A stretch of 64,000 nucleotides of DNA. Origin: Pseudomonas sp. BN102 (GTDB lineage Bacteria; Pseudomonadota; Gammaproteobacteria; Pseudomonadales; Pseudomonadaceae). Below the pieces are notes generated by a model that saw only the letters and a list, made by a program, of their open reading frames with translations, was not told where the DNA came from and searched no databases. This document shows positions 1-9,662 of the stretch, piece by piece. Location: assembly GCF_029871245.1 (NCBI RefSeq), contig NZ_SSON01000075.1, forward strand, positions 386,943-450,942, written 5' to 3'. A program made the position numbers and the translations under genes. The stretch's first letter is position 1. The number at the start of each line of letters is the position of its first letter.

Positions 1-1730
1 CGGCGGTCTGTTCCTCAGTGGCGGTGGCCACCGACTGGTTCATGCCGTCGATCTCGCCGATGCGCTGGGTCACGCTGCCCAGACGCTCGCCGGCCTGGTT
101 GGCGATTTCCACGCTCTGCTCGCTGTAGCGCTGGCTCTCGGTCATGGTGCTGACCGCCTCGCGGGCGCCCACTTGCAGCTCCTCGATCATCTGCTGGATT
201 TCCTGCGCCGATTCCTGGGTGCGGTGGGCCAGGTTGCGCACCTCGTCGGCCACCACAGCGAAACCACGGCCGGCTTCTCCGGCGCGGGCGGCTTCGATGG
301 CGGCGTTGAGGGCGAGCAGGTTGGTCTGTTCGGAGATGCCTTTGATCACTTCGAGGATCTGGCCGATGTTCACCGTCTTGCCGTTCAGCGTTTCGATGTT
401 GCCGCAGGACGCGCGGATCTTCCCGGACAGCTCGTTCATCGCCTGGATGGTGCGCTCGACCACCTGACGGCCGTCTTCGGCCAGGGTACGCGCGGAGGAA
501 GCCTGGTGCGAGGCGTCGGCGGCGTTGCGGGCGATTTCCTGGGCGGCGGCGCCCAGCTCGTTGATCGCTGCGGCCACGCTATTGGTGCGGTTGGCCTGCT
601 CGTCGGAGTTGCTCATCGAGGAGTTGGAGGAACTGAGTACTAGGCGCGCCGCTTGATTGACCTGTGCGCTGGCGGAGGATACTTCGCGAATGGATCCGTG
701 GATCCGTTCGACGAAGCGGTTGAAGGCGCTGGCCAGCTCGCCGAACTCGTCCTGGGCATGGATCGCCAGGCGGCGAGTCAGGTCGCCCTCGCCCTGGGCG
801 ATGTCCTGCATGGCGCGGCCCATGATGTGCAGCGGCTGCATCAGTACGCGGATCAGCATGCCCAGCAGGATCATGATGATCACCACCGCGATCACCGTGG
901 CGACTATGGCCGAGGCGCGGAACTCGCTGAGCATCCCGTAGGCCTTGCCCTTGTCCACCGACAGGCCGATGTACCAGTTCACCGAGGGCAGCCCCTTGAT
1001 CTGGGCGAAGGTGAAGATGCGGGTGGCGCCATCCACTTCCACTTCGCTGAAGGCACTGCCGATGGCCGGCGTTTTCTGCGGGAACACCTCCCGCAGGTTC
1101 TTCATCACCAGGTCCTTGTTCGGATGCACCAGGATCTTGCCATCGGCGCTGACCAGGAAGGCATGACCCATGCCGTCGAAGTCCAGGGCGTTGATGATGC
1201 GCACCAGGGTCTCCAGGCTCAGGTCGCCGCCGGCCACGCCGAGGGACTGCACCGGCGTGGCGATGGTCATGATCAGCTGGCCGGTGGCTGCATCCACGTA
1301 GGGCTCGGTGAGGGTGGTGCCGCCGGCGCTCTTGGCGCCCTGGTACCAGGGGCGGGTGCGCGGGTCATAGCCTTCGGGCATGGCGCTGTCCGGGCGCATG
1401 GTGAACTGGCCGTCCTGGGTCCCGAAGTAGGTGAAGGCGAAGGTGGATTTCAGCGCCCGTTGTTGCAGCAGGGTCGGTACCGCATCACCCGAGGCGTTGG
1501 CGGCGAGGGATTCGGCCACGCTTTCCACCAGCAGGATCCGACCCGAAAGCCAATTCTGGATATTGCTGGCGGTCACATCGCCCATTTCCTGCAGATAGTT
1601 TTCCAGGTCGTTACGGATCGCATTCCTTTGCAAGTAATCGTTGTACAGGGCGAACAGCGAGAAAGCTGCTATCACCACCAGCGAGGCGGCAAGCAGAATC
1701 TTGTGGCTGAACCTGAGGTTTTTGATCATG
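1..1730 (-). CDS. Methyl-accepting chemotaxis protein, PctA/B/C-like amino acid receptor (3' end truncated by window)
   Basis: Translating the minus strand from the ATG at 1730 gives an open frame of about 576 codons to the window edge, so the C-terminus is missing. It starts [20 protein letters not shown], a membrane anchor like that of P. aeruginosa PctA/B/C. The periplasmic part is a double-Cache domain followed by a second membrane segment (about residues 275-300), HAMP and the methyl-accepting signalling helices with the conserved [19 protein letters not shown] tip. Y121, R126, W128, Y129, Y144, D146 and D169 fit the amino-acid-binding dCache motif known from PctA, so the ligand is probably an L-amino acid. 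It would signal to CheA/CheW. The alternative is a related receptor with another amine ligand. Confidence 0.93.
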
Positions 1731-1856
1731 TTTGCTTGCGTCCGATTAGGTGAGGCACCAGTCTTTATGGCACTCGCGTGCTGAAAAAAACTGAGTAGAA
1801 ACGTCGGTTTATATATCGGCGTTGTCCGGCAAAAGCTTTAATCCGAGGAAGGCAAA

Positions 1857-3350
1857 ATGCCCGATCAAAGTTCCCTGATTCTTGGCGCTGACCCAGAGGG
1901 CAATGCCATCTCCCAGGCCATGAAGCTGGCCAACCGTCATGGCCTGATCGCCGGTGCCACCGGTACCGGCAAGACGGTGACCCTGCAGCGCCTGGCCGAA
2001 GTCTTCAGCGATGCCGGCGTGGCGGTATTCGCTGCGGATATCAAGGGCGACCTTTGTGGCCTGGGCGCCGCCGGCAATCCCCAGGGCAAGGTGGCCGAGC
2101 GCATCGCCTCCATGCCCTGGCTGGGTCACCGGCCCCAGGCCTATCCGGTGACCCTGTGGGACGTCGCCGGCCAGTCCGGCCACCCCTTGCGCACCACCCT
2201 CAGCGAAATGGGCCCGCTGCTGCTGGGCAACCTGCTGGAATTGACCGACAGCCAGCAGGCCGCGCTCTACGCCGCCTTCCAGGTGGCCGACCGCGAAGGC
2301 CTGCTGCTGCTCGACCTGAAGGACCTCAAGGCCCTGCTGAACCACCTCAAGGACCATCCGGAGGTGTTGGGCGAGGACCGCGCGCTGTTTGCCGGCGCTT
2401 CCGCCCAGGCCCTGCTGCGGCGCCTGGCCACCCTGGAGCAGCAGGGCGCCGAAGCGCTGTTTGGCGAACCGGCGCTGCAACTGGAGGACATCCTCCAGCC
2501 CGACCGCGACGGCCGCGGGCGCATCCACCTGCTGGATGCCAGCCGCCTGGTGCACGAGGCGCCCAAGGTCTATGCCACTTTCCTGCTCTGGCTGCTGGCC
2601 GAGCTCTTCGAGCAATTGCCCGAGCGCGGTGATGCCGACAAACCGGTGCTGGCGCTGTTCTTCGATGAGGCCCACCTGCTCTTCGCCGATACCCCGAAAG
2701 CGCTGCAGGAGCGCCTGGAACAGGTGGTGCGGCTGATCCGTTCCAAGGGCGTTGGCGTCTACTTCGTCACCCAGTCGCCCAGCGACCTGCCGGACGACGT
2801 GCTGGCCCAGCTCGGCTTACGCATCCAGCACGGCATGCGCGCTTTCACTGCCAAGGAGCAGAAGTCCCTGCGCGCGGTTGCCGATGGCTTCCGCCCGAAC
2901 CCGGCCTTCGGCACCCTCGGCGTGCTCACCGAACTGGGCATAGGCGAAGCCCTGGTGGGCACCCTGGAAGAGAAGGGCACCCCGGCCGTGGTCCAGCGCG
3001 TGGCCATCGCCCCGCCGCAGTCGCGCATCGGTCCGCTGAGCGAAGCCGAACGCGTTGCTCTGGTACGCGGCTCGCCCCAGGCCGGGCGCTACGACAAACC
3101 CATCGACCGCGAATCCGCCTACGAAATGCTCACCGCCCGCGCCGCCCAGGCCCCCGCTGAAGCCCCCGACTCCCAAGCCGGCAAGGCTGCGGCGAATCCG
3201 CCCGGCATGGGTGATCTTGCCGGCGAACTGCTCGGCACCTTCGCCAGCCAGGCGATGAAGACCGTGGTGCGCCAGGCCGCCAACCAGTTGGGCCGACAAC
3301 TGGTGCGCGGGCTCATGGGCTCCCTGCTGGGAGGGAGCAAGCGCCGCTGA
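1857..3350 (+). CDS. HerA-like ATPase, DUF853/YjgR family
   Basis: This 497-residue protein has a Walker A motif GATGTGKT at residues 33-40 and a Walker B-like stretch LALFFDEAHLLF near residue 265, the layout of the HerA/FtsK-like ATPases of the DUF853 (YjgR) family. HerA proteins are hexameric translocases; the cellular role of the bacterial YjgR type is poorly known, with DNA end processing or partner toxin/nuclease activity proposed for relatives. No nuclease gene is adjacent, so it is not an obvious defence pair. The C-terminal 110 residues are Ala/Gly/Pro-rich and end in a basic GGSKRR tail. A ribosome site (gaggaag) lies just upstream of the ATG. Confidence 0.9.
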   Translation: MPDQSSLILGADPEGNAISQAMKLANRHGLIAGATGTGKTVTLQRLAEVFSDAGVAVFAADIKGDLCGLGAAGNPQGKVAERIASMPWLGHRPQAYPVTLWDVAGQSGHPLRTTLSEMGPLLLGNLLELTDSQQAALYAAFQVADREGLLLLDLKDLKALLNHLKDHPEVLGEDRALFAGASAQALLRRLATLEQQGAEALFGEPALQLEDILQPDRDGRGRIHLLDASRLVHEAPKVYATFLLWLLAELFEQLPERGDADKPVLALFFDEAHLLFADTPKALQERLEQVVRLIRSKGVGVYFVTQSPSDLPDDVLAQLGLRIQHGMRAFTAKEQKSLRAVADGFRPNPAFGTLGVLTELGIGEALVGTLEEKGTPAVVQRVAIAPPQSRIGPLSEAERVALVRGSPQAGRYDKPIDRESAYEMLTARAAQAPAEAPDSQAGKAAANPPGMGDLAGELLGTFASQAMKTVVRQAANQLGRQLVRGLMGSLLGGSKRR

Positions 3351-3381
3351 GCGCGTGCCGGGACCGGAGTCGAAATGAAAA

Positions 3382-3403
3382 AAGGGCGCCCTAAGGCGCC
3401 CTT
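3382..3403. terminator. Bidirectional intrinsic terminator between herA-like gene and pitA
   Basis: A perfect 9-bp stem (AAGGGCGCC / GGCGCCCTT) with a 4-base loop sits between two convergent genes. The minus-strand side is followed by a T-rich run, so it should work best for the phosphate transporter gene. Confidence 0.8.
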
Positions 3404-3420
3404 CTCCATACTCGTCCGGA

Positions 3421-4893
3421 TCACACGATGAAGGTGATGGCCAGCCAGAACAGGCCGGCGGAGAGCACGATGGTGGTGGGCAGGGTGAGTACCCAGGCCA
3501 GCAGGATGTTGCGCACGGTGCCGCCCTGCAGGCCGCTCTTGTTGGCGACCATGGTGCCGGCGACGCCGGAGGACAGTACGTGGGTGGTGGACACCGGCAG
3601 GCTGTAGATGTTGGCCATGCCGATGGCGCAGGCGGCGGTGATCTGCGCGCTCATGCCCTGGGCATAGGTCATCCCGTGCTTGCCGATCTTCTCGCCGACG
3701 GTGCGCACCACGCGCTTCCAGCCGACCATGGTGCCGATGCCCAGGGCCAGGGCTACCGCCAGGATCACCCAGAAGGGCGCGTATTCGGTGGTGGCGGTCA
3801 GATCCTTGCGCAGCTTCTCCAGGTCGGCTTTCTCGCGGGCCGGCAAGGTAGAGAGCTTGCCCACCTTCTTCGCGGTGTCGTCCAGGCAGAGCAGGTAGCG
3901 ACGCACTTCCACGCGGGTTTCGCCGCTCAGGTCCTTGTAGTTGGCGACGCCGTTCAGGGACTTGAGCAGAGCGGCGATGGTCGGCTCGGTCTGCTTCGGG
4001 TCGCAGCGGTAGAGCTGCGGCATCTCGCTGCCGTTGCTCTTGCCCAGGGCCAGCATCTCGCCGAGGGTATCGGAGTGGCGCTGGTAGAACTGGCTGAGGT
4101 GGGTAGCCGCGTCGCGGGTACGTTCGATCTCGTAGGTGGTGCTGTTGAGGTCCATCACGAACTTGGCCGGGACTATGCCGATCAGCACCAGCATGATCAG
4201 GCCGATGCCTTTCTGGCCATCGTTGGAGCCGTGCACGAAGCTCACGGCCATGGCGGAAAGCACCAGGACCAGGCGGTTCCAGAAAGGCGGATGTTTCTTC
4301 TCGTCCAGCTCCTTACGGGTTTCCGGGGTCTTGTGCATCTTCGACAGTGGATACATCGACTTCAGGCCCAGCAGCAGCAGGGCGGCGACCATGAAGCCAG
4401 CGGCCGGCGAGAAGACCAGCGACAGGCCGATGTCGATGGCCTTGCCCCAGTTCACGCCTTCGCCCAGGGGTACGTCGGTGAGCATCGCATTGGCCAGACC
4501 CACGCCGAGGATCGAGCCGATCAGGGTGTGGGAGCTGGACGCCGGGATGCCGAAGTACCAGGTGCCGAGGTTCCAGGCGATGGCCGCGGTGAGCAGGCTG
4601 AACACCATGGCCAGGCCATGGCCGGTATTGACGTTGATCAGCAGCTCCACCGGCAGCAGGTGGACGATGGCATAGGCCACGCCGACACCGCCCAGCAATA
4701 CACCGAGAAAATTGAAGATCCCCGAGAGGATCACCGCCCGGTAGGGCGACATGGCCTTGGTGTAGATGACCGTGGCCACCGCGTTGGCGGTGTCATGGAA
4801 ACCATTGATGAACTCGAAGGTCAGGACGAATGCCAGGGCGAGCAAGAGGCTCAGCACCAGCCAGGCATCTAGCCCGCTGAAGAGATCGAACAT
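3421..4893 (-). CDS. pitA: Low-affinity inorganic phosphate transporter, PiT family
   Basis: This is a 490-residue polytopic membrane protein of the PiT (Pho-4) family, which co-transports phosphate (as metal-phosphate in E. coli PitA) with protons. The two inverted family signatures are visible: GFHDTANAVATVIYT at residues 31-45 and SFVHGSNDGQKGIG around residue 220. About ten hydrophobic segments surround a hydrophilic central loop of about 130 residues, typical of the long bacterial members. The start gives MFDLFSGLDAWLVL, a usual N-terminus. It is a single-gene unit convergent with the HerA-like gene. No Pho box was recognised upstream, in keeping with constitutive low-affinity uptake. 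Confidence 0.93.
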   Translation of the reverse strand: MFDLFSGLDAWLVLSLLLALAFVLTFEFINGFHDTANAVATVIYTKAMSPYRAVILSGIFNFLGVLLGGVGVAYAIVHLLPVELLINVNTGHGLAMVFSLLTAAIAWNLGTWYFGIPASSSHTLIGSILGVGLANAMLTDVPLGEGVNWGKAIDIGLSLVFSPAAGFMVAALLLLGLKSMYPLSKMHKTPETRKELDEKKHPPFWNRLVLVLSAMAVSFVHGSNDGQKGIGLIMLVLIGIVPAKFVMDLNSTTYEIERTRDAATHLSQFYQRHSDTLGEMLALGKSNGSEMPQLYRCDPKQTEPTIAALLKSLNGVANYKDLSGETRVEVRRYLLCLDDTAKKVGKLSTLPAREKADLEKLRKDLTATTEYAPFWVILAVALALGIGTMVGWKRVVRTVGEKIGKHGMTYAQGMSAQITAACAIGMANIYSLPVSTTHVLSSGVAGTMVANKSGLQGGTVRNILLAWVLTLPTTIVLSAGLFWLAITFIV

Positions 4894-5048
4894 GAAAATT
4901 TTGTGACTGGCTCATGAAGGGGCCGCGATTATGCCAGAAAACCGATCGCCGCCCAGTCCCCGGCGTCGAGCGGTTTTCGGCATCTCACACAGAAGTTGTC
5001 GCAAATCAATACGCGGGACTCCCCGGATGGGGCGGGTGCGACAATTTG

Positions 5049-5270
5049 TCAAGGGTCCTGTCTGAGCTCTTTTTCGATCTTTTCCAGCTCTTTTTCGAAG
5101 CTCTTGTCGAGCAGGCTGGGTTTCTTGCGCCAGGCTTTACGCTCAGGGTCCCTTTGCGCGGCATAGGTAGTGACCTCACCGCCGTAAACTTCCTTGTAAC
5201 GTTGCGCCTGGCGCTCGAGTTCGGCGCGCAGTTCGTCTTTCGTCACGTGGTTATCCGTCTCTTTGATCAA
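5049..5270 (-). CDS. Small charged hypothetical protein
   Basis: A 73-residue, highly charged, mostly helical protein (many Lys/Glu, C-terminal [16 protein letters not shown] amphipathic helix). No membrane segment or cysteine is present. It lies upstream of and on the same strand as pitA, separated by about 155 bases, so it may be a separate unit. Composition and codon use look genuine. I do not recognise a family. Confidence 0.6.
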   Translation of the reverse strand: MIKETDNHVTKDELRAELERQAQRYKEVYGGEVTTYAAQRDPERKAWRKKPSLLDKSFEKELEKIEKELRQDP

Positions 5271-5550
5271 TGGTCTTGAGGTGAAACAGGCGATCTAGAG
5301 GCTCTGGCCTCCCAAGTGTCGGTCGCCCGGTAGAGACCGTCAGCGCAGTCTTCTTGTAGGACAATGTTCTGCTATCGCAACTACTGGTTACTTCCCTACG
5401 CACTACGGAAAGACCCTACGATGTCTCCGGGCTTGGAAGTCAATTTCGCAAAAAGCCTGGAAAGAACCTTGACAAGTATAACAAGCAAAAAAGAAACCTC
5501 CATCGCAGGATGGTTCCTTAAAGTAGTGAAGGAAGGCAACTCCTCGATAA
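5271..5550. other. AT-richer intergenic stretch
   Basis: About 280 bases lie between the 73-residue gene and the MocR gene. Base composition drops well below that of its surroundings between roughly 5340 and 5570. A plus-strand frame (5364-5639) runs through it into the antisense of the MocR gene, but I see no ribosome site or recognisable protein. The short TTGACA at 5469-5474 lacks a properly spaced -10. Confidence 0.4.
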
Positions 5551-6972
5551 TCAGGGATTGTCCAGAAGAGACCTTATTATCCTGCCGAGAGTTTCCATCG
5601 CTTGTTCACTGGAGTTGCTCCAGGGATGACCAAAGTTGAGACGGGCGCAATGGCCGAAACGCCGTGTTGCCGAGAAAATCGGCCCCGGCGCGATGCTGAT
5701 GCCCTGGGCCAGGGCCAGTTGGAACAGGCGCAGCGAGTCCACCTGCTCGGGGAATTCCAGCCAGAGAAAGTAGCCGCCCTCCGGCCGGCTGACGCGGGTC
5801 TCTTCCGGAAAATGCCGGGCCACTGCCGCCAGCATGGCATTGCGCTGGCTTTCCAGGGCGTAGCGCAACTTGCGCAGGTGACGGTCATAGCCGCCGTGCT
5901 GCAGGTAGTCGGCGATGGCCGCCTGGGCCGGTACCGAGGCGGAAATGCTGGTCATCAGCTTCAACCGCTCGATCTGTCCGGCGAAACGCCCGCCAGAGAC
6001 CCAGCCGACCCGATAGCCCGGTGCCAGGCTCTTGGAGAAGGAGCTGCAGTGCATCACCAGGCCTTCGCTGTCAAACGCCTTCACCGGCTTGGGCGCGTGC
6101 TGGCCGAAATACAGCTCGGCGTAGACATCGTCCTCGATCATCGGAACCTGGTGCTTGGCCAGTAGCGCCGCCAACTGGCGTTTCTTGTCCTCGGAGAGGC
6201 TCGCTCCCAGTGGGTTCTGGAAGTTACTCATGAACCAGCAGGCCTTGATCGGCAGGCGTTCCAGGCTGTCTTCCAGCACTTGCAGGTCGATGCCGTCGCG
6301 CGGGTGCACAGGGATTTCCACGGCCTTGAGCTTCAGCCGTTCCAGCACCTGCAGGCTGGCATAGAAGGCCGGCGCCTCGATCGCCACCAGGTCGCCGGGG
6401 CGGGCCACCACTTGCAGGCAGAGGTTGAGCGCCTCCAGCGCGCCGTTGCAGATCACCAGCTCCTCGATCGGCAGCGGCAGGCCGCCGACCATGTAGCGCA
6501 AGGCGATCTGCCGGCGCAGGGCGTGATTGCCCGGGGTCATGTCGGCTACCGTGGAACGCGGGTCCATCTCGCGCACCGCGTGGGCCATCGAGCGGGCCAG
6601 GCGTTGCAGGGGAAAGAGTTCCGGGCTGGGGAAGGCCGAGCCGAATGGCACGGTGTCCGGGTCCTTGATCGAGCTCAGCACCGAGAACACCAGCTCACTG
6701 ACATCCACCTCGGTGGTCGAAGCTTCTCGCGGTCCCGGCTGCGGCTCCGGCAGCGGGCGGCGCACATGTTCGCAGACGAAGTAGCCCGAGCGCGCGCGGG
6801 CCATGATCAGCCCGCGGCTCTCCAGCAGATAGTAGGCCTGGAACACGGTGGAGGCGCTTACCCCGTAGGTGCGGCTGGCGTGGCGCACCGAGGGTACCTT
6901 CTGCCCCGGCGCCAGCACCCCGGTGCGGATCAGCTCGGCGATCTCGTCGGCGAATTTTTCGTAGCGCTTCAT
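5551..6972 (-). CDS. MocR-type regulator (GntR HTH fused to PLP aminotransferase-like domain)
   Basis: This 473-residue protein has an N-terminal GntR winged helix (APGQKVPSVRHASRTYGVS, recognition part ASTVFQAYYLLESRGLI) followed by a fold-type I aminotransferase domain with the PLP lysine in SFSKSLAPGYRVGWV. MocR/PdxR regulators sense PLP or amino-acid aldimines; the target here is unknown. The start at 6972 (MKRYEKFADEI) follows an AGGAAAAG ribosome site. An alternative ATG at 7053 would add 27 residues and place the gene 4 bases after ccoG, and an even longer frame overlaps ccoG and is unlikely. It is downstream of ccoG on the same strand and may be co-transcribed. Confidence 0.87.
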   Translation of the reverse strand: MKRYEKFADEIAELIRTGVLAPGQKVPSVRHASRTYGVSASTVFQAYYLLESRGLIMARARSGYFVCEHVRRPLPEPQPGPREASTTEVDVSELVFSVLSSIKDPDTVPFGSAFPSPELFPLQRLARSMAHAVREMDPRSTVADMTPGNHALRRQIALRYMVGGLPLPIEELVICNGALEALNLCLQVVARPGDLVAIEAPAFYASLQVLERLKLKAVEIPVHPRDGIDLQVLEDSLERLPIKACWFMSNFQNPLGASLSEDKKRQLAALLAKHQVPMIEDDVYAELYFGQHAPKPVKAFDSEGLVMHCSSFSKSLAPGYRVGWVSGGRFAGQIERLKLMTSISASVPAQAAIADYLQHGGYDRHLRKLRYALESQRNAMLAAVARHFPEETRVSRPEGGYFLWLEFPEQVDSLRLFQLALAQGISIAPGPIFSATRRFGHCARLNFGHPWSNSSEQAMETLGRIIRSLLDNP

Positions 6973-7057
6973 CTTTTCCTGGCTGGGCACCTGCAAGTCG
7001 GCGGTGCCCCACTCTAAGCGCTCGCCGCGTGCGCCGCCATGGTCCTTGGCCATGGTC

Positions 7058-8473
7058 TCAGCGCCTCGGGCTGACGAAGGTGCTGCTGGCGCTGGCCTCC
7101 GTGCCTGGCTGGTCCAGGCTGCGTACCACGAAGCGCAGCGGCCGCGAACCGGCTGGGCCGCTGTCGTCGGTGCGCGCCACTGAGACCGGCAGCGAGAGGA
7201 TCTCGCCGGCGCCAATGCTCACCTCGTGCTCGCCCTGCAGGCGGAAGCCCTTGGTCTCCGCCAGCTCCAGGCGATATCGCTGGGCCTGCTGGGTCTTGTT
7301 GATCAGCTTGAGGTTGTAGATGTTCTCGATCTCGCCGGCGGCGTTCTCGCGGAACATGCCGCGGTCCTTGATCACGTCCACCGACAGCTGCGAGCGGGTG
7401 GCGCCCATCCAGACCAGCGCGACGATCATCAGCACCAGGGCTGTCGCATAACCGAGCAACCGTGGTCGCAGCAAATGGGTCTTGCCGCCTTCCAGGGCGC
7501 GCTCCGAACTGTAGCCAACCAGGCCGCGGGCATAGCCCATGCGGTCCATGATCGAGTCGCACGCGTCGATACAGGCGGCGCAGCCGATACAGGCGATCTG
7601 CAGGCCGTCGCGGATGTCGATGCCGGTGGGGCAGACCTGTACGCACATCTGGCAGTCGATGCAGTCGCCGAGGCCCTGGGCCTTCGGGTCGCTACCCTTC
7701 TTGCGCGGCCCACGGGATTCGCCACGGGTGGCGTCGTAGGAAACGATCAGGGTGTCCTTGTCGAACATCACGCTCTGGAAGCGCGCATAGGGGCACATGT
7801 GGATGCACACCTGCTCGCGCAGCCAGCCTGCATTTATATAGGTGGCGCCAGTGAAGAAGAGCACCCAGAACAGTGCCGTGCCGCCGATCTGCCAGTTGGC
7901 CAGGTCGGCCACCAGTTCACGCACCGGGGTGAAGTAGCCAACGAAGGTGATGGCCGTGGCCAGGCTGATGGCCAGCCAGAGACCGTGCTTGATCGATCGG
8001 CGCAGCAGCTTGCCGGCGTTCCAGGGCGCGGCGGCCAGCTTGATGCGCTGGTTGCGGTCGCCCTCGGTGACCTGCTCGCACCACATGAACATCCAGGTCC
8101 AGACGCTCTGCGGGCAGGTGTAGCCGCACCAGACGCGGCCGGCGAACACCGTGATGAAGAACAGGCCGAAGGCGCAGATGATCAGCAGGCCCGAGAGCAG
8201 GATGAAGTCCTGGGGCCAGAAGGTCGCGCCGAAGATGTAGAACTTGCTTTGCTCCAGGCTCCAGAGCACGGCCTGGCGTCCATCCCAGTCGAGCCAGAGG
8301 GTGCCGAAGAACAACAGGCACAGGAGACCCGCGCCGATGCGGCGCAGATCGCGGTAGAAACCGGTGAAGCGGCGGGTGTGGACAGGTCCGTTGGAGGCGG
8401 AAAGGGGTTTGCTTGCAACGGGCGGCAGGGTGGGAGTGACCTCTATTACCTGCGCCGGGATTCTCTCGCTCAT
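7058..8473 (-). CDS. ccoG: Cytochrome c oxidase accessory protein CcoG (FixG/RdxA)
   Basis: This 471-residue membrane ferredoxin-like protein has several N-terminal transmembrane segments, a CPQSVW loop, two [4Fe-4S] motifs (DCIDCQMCVQVCPTGIDIR and ACIGCAACIDACD) and a C-terminal Ig-like FixG domain. CcoG helps assemble cbb3-type cytochrome oxidase by reducing copper for the Cu(B) site. In most Pseudomonas the gene sits with ccoNOP/ccoHIS; here no other cco gene is in the window and its neighbour is a MocR regulator. No convincing ANR/FNR box (TTGAT-N4-ATCAA) was found in the 100 bases upstream. Confidence 0.95.
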   Translation of the reverse strand: MSERIPAQVIEVTPTLPPVASKPLSASNGPVHTRRFTGFYRDLRRIGAGLLCLLFFGTLWLDWDGRQAVLWSLEQSKFYIFGATFWPQDFILLSGLLIICAFGLFFITVFAGRVWCGYTCPQSVWTWMFMWCEQVTEGDRNQRIKLAAAPWNAGKLLRRSIKHGLWLAISLATAITFVGYFTPVRELVADLANWQIGGTALFWVLFFTGATYINAGWLREQVCIHMCPYARFQSVMFDKDTLIVSYDATRGESRGPRKKGSDPKAQGLGDCIDCQMCVQVCPTGIDIRDGLQIACIGCAACIDACDSIMDRMGYARGLVGYSSERALEGGKTHLLRPRLLGYATALVLMIVALVWMGATRSQLSVDVIKDRGMFRENAAGEIENIYNLKLINKTQQAQRYRLELAETKGFRLQGEHEVSIGAGEILSLPVSVARTDDSGPAGSRPLRFVVRSLDQPGTEASASSTFVSPRR

Positions 8474-8739
8474 GATCAGTGCCCATCAGGCTGTTACGGC
8501 GAGACGGACTATAGGAATGCACTGATCGGCAAAACAGATTCAGATCAGGCGGCAAAAACCATATCAGATGGGTGTCGGGCGAGCGCGAAGGCGCAGGGCG
8601 CGTGGATTGGGGGCCAGGCCGGGCAGGCCGTGCCGAGAGCGCGGCAATAGGTCGCGGGCCGCCGGGCTGAAGATCGAGCGCAGCGGCAATGCGGCTGGCA
8701 GGCGGCGCGTCGAACAGCGTCGCCCGGGACTGGGCAGGG

Positions 8740-8913
8740 TTACGGCAGCAGCGACCCGATGGTTGGGACCGGGATGTAGCAGGCGGGGTAGTGGGGCTGG
8801 CAGTACTGGGTGGCCGCCAGCGACGACGGCAGAGGGCGCGTCATCATCGCCACATAGGCCGCTACGAACGCGCAGGTAAGAACAGTGAGGCAGATCTTCT
8901 TTCTTGTTTTCAT
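8740..8913 (-). CDS. Small secreted or membrane-anchored peptide
   Basis: This encodes a 57-residue protein with a basic start (MKTRKK), a hydrophobic segment from about residue 7 to 24, and a short tail containing YCQPHYPACYIPVP with two cysteines. The segment could be a signal peptide or anchor. The start at 8913 is favoured because AGAGGA lies 8 bases upstream; ATG at 8919 would be too close to it. I do not recognise a family. The two cysteines could form a disulfide in the periplasm (inference). Confidence 0.55.
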   Translation of the reverse strand: MKTRKKICLTVLTCAFVAAYVAMMTRPLPSSLAATQYCQPHYPACYIPVPTIGSLLP

Positions 8914-8996
8914 GTTCATTCCTCTACACAGGAGGGACACGTTGTTATGTGGGCAAGACTAGGAAGACTCTCGGCACGCCGCCTCGTCCGAACGGA

Positions 8997-9542
8997 CTAG
9001 ATGCCGCTCCTGTTGCTGAGCGCCATGAACAGGGCGGCGATGGCGCGTGCTTCGTGCAGCTCGCCCGAGGCGACGAGGGCCGGAACCAGCGCCAGCGGCA
9101 CGCGCATGATTTCCAGGGGCTCGGGCTCGTCACCCAGGGCCGTGCTGGGCTCCAGGTCTTCGGCCAGCACCACCCGGCAGCTGTGGCAGAGGTGTCCGGG
9201 CGCTAGGCTCAGCACACCCAGCTCACGCAGGCGGCCGGCGCGCAGGCCGACCTCTTCCATCAACTCCCGGTTAGCCGCCTGCAGGGTGGTCTCGTCGTTT
9301 TCCACGCCACCCTTGGGCAGGCCAAGCACGCGCTGCTCGACGCCCACCGCGTACTCGCGTACCAGCAGCACGTGCTGGGGATCGGGCAGGGCCACCACCA
9401 GCACCGACTGGTAGCCGGAACCGCGCAGGCGCTCGTAGACGCGCTGCTGGCCATTGCTGAACTCCAGGTGCAGAGCTTCGATCTGGAACCAGGCGCTCTC
9501 GGCCAGCAGTTCGGTCTTCAGGATGGTGGGCAGGCTGCGCAT
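8997..9542 (-). CDS. nudE: Nudix hydrolase, NudE-type (ADP-ribose/ADP compounds)
   Basis: A 181-residue protein with a complete Nudix box (G-x5-E-x7-REL-x-EE-x-G: GGVENDE then RELMEEVGL) near residues 78-100. The family cleaves ADP-ribose, NADH and AP3A-type substrates; the length and overall sequence fit NudE. The start at 9542 (MRSLPTILK) has GGGAG six bases upstream; an ATG at 9560 adds six residues. In many Pseudomonas nudE sits beside cysQ, but here it does not. Confidence 0.85.
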   Translation of the reverse strand: MRSLPTILKTELLAESAWFQIEALHLEFSNGQQRVYERLRGSGYQSVLVVALPDPQHVLLVREYAVGVEQRVLGLPKGGVENDETTLQAANRELMEEVGLRAGRLRELGVLSLAPGHLCHSCRVVLAEDLEPSTALGDEPEPLEIMRVPLALVPALVASGELHEARAIAALFMALSNRSGI

Positions 9543-9662
9543 GGCGGGCTCCCGTGGCATGACCCGGCAGAGCGTCGCGCGCATCGGGGTTGGGGGCATC
9601 GTCTGGATGGACTAGGGGCAGGCCATGTCCGCTGGCGCCGGGGGCGCGGCACAGGCATGCAC

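Noticed and set aside
653-1753. Long plus-strand open frame opposite the chemoreceptor
   Set aside because: It is the antisense shadow of the clearly coding MCP gene on the minus strand; the translation is low-complexity His/Gly/Asp-rich.
1857-3350. HerA-based defence system
   Set aside because: No partner nuclease (NurA, SIR2 or DUF4297-type) is adjacent; the YjgR-type protein is widespread and solitary.
3580-4872. 430-codon plus-strand frame
   Set aside because: Antisense to pitA; composition is typical of high-GC shadow frames.
5364-5639. 91-codon plus-strand frame in the AT-richer gap
   Set aside because: No ribosome site, no known domain and it runs into the antisense of the MocR gene.
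8450-8560. ANR/FNR box upstream of ccoG
   Set aside because: Only partial matches (CTGATC, GATCAG) with wrong spacing were seen.
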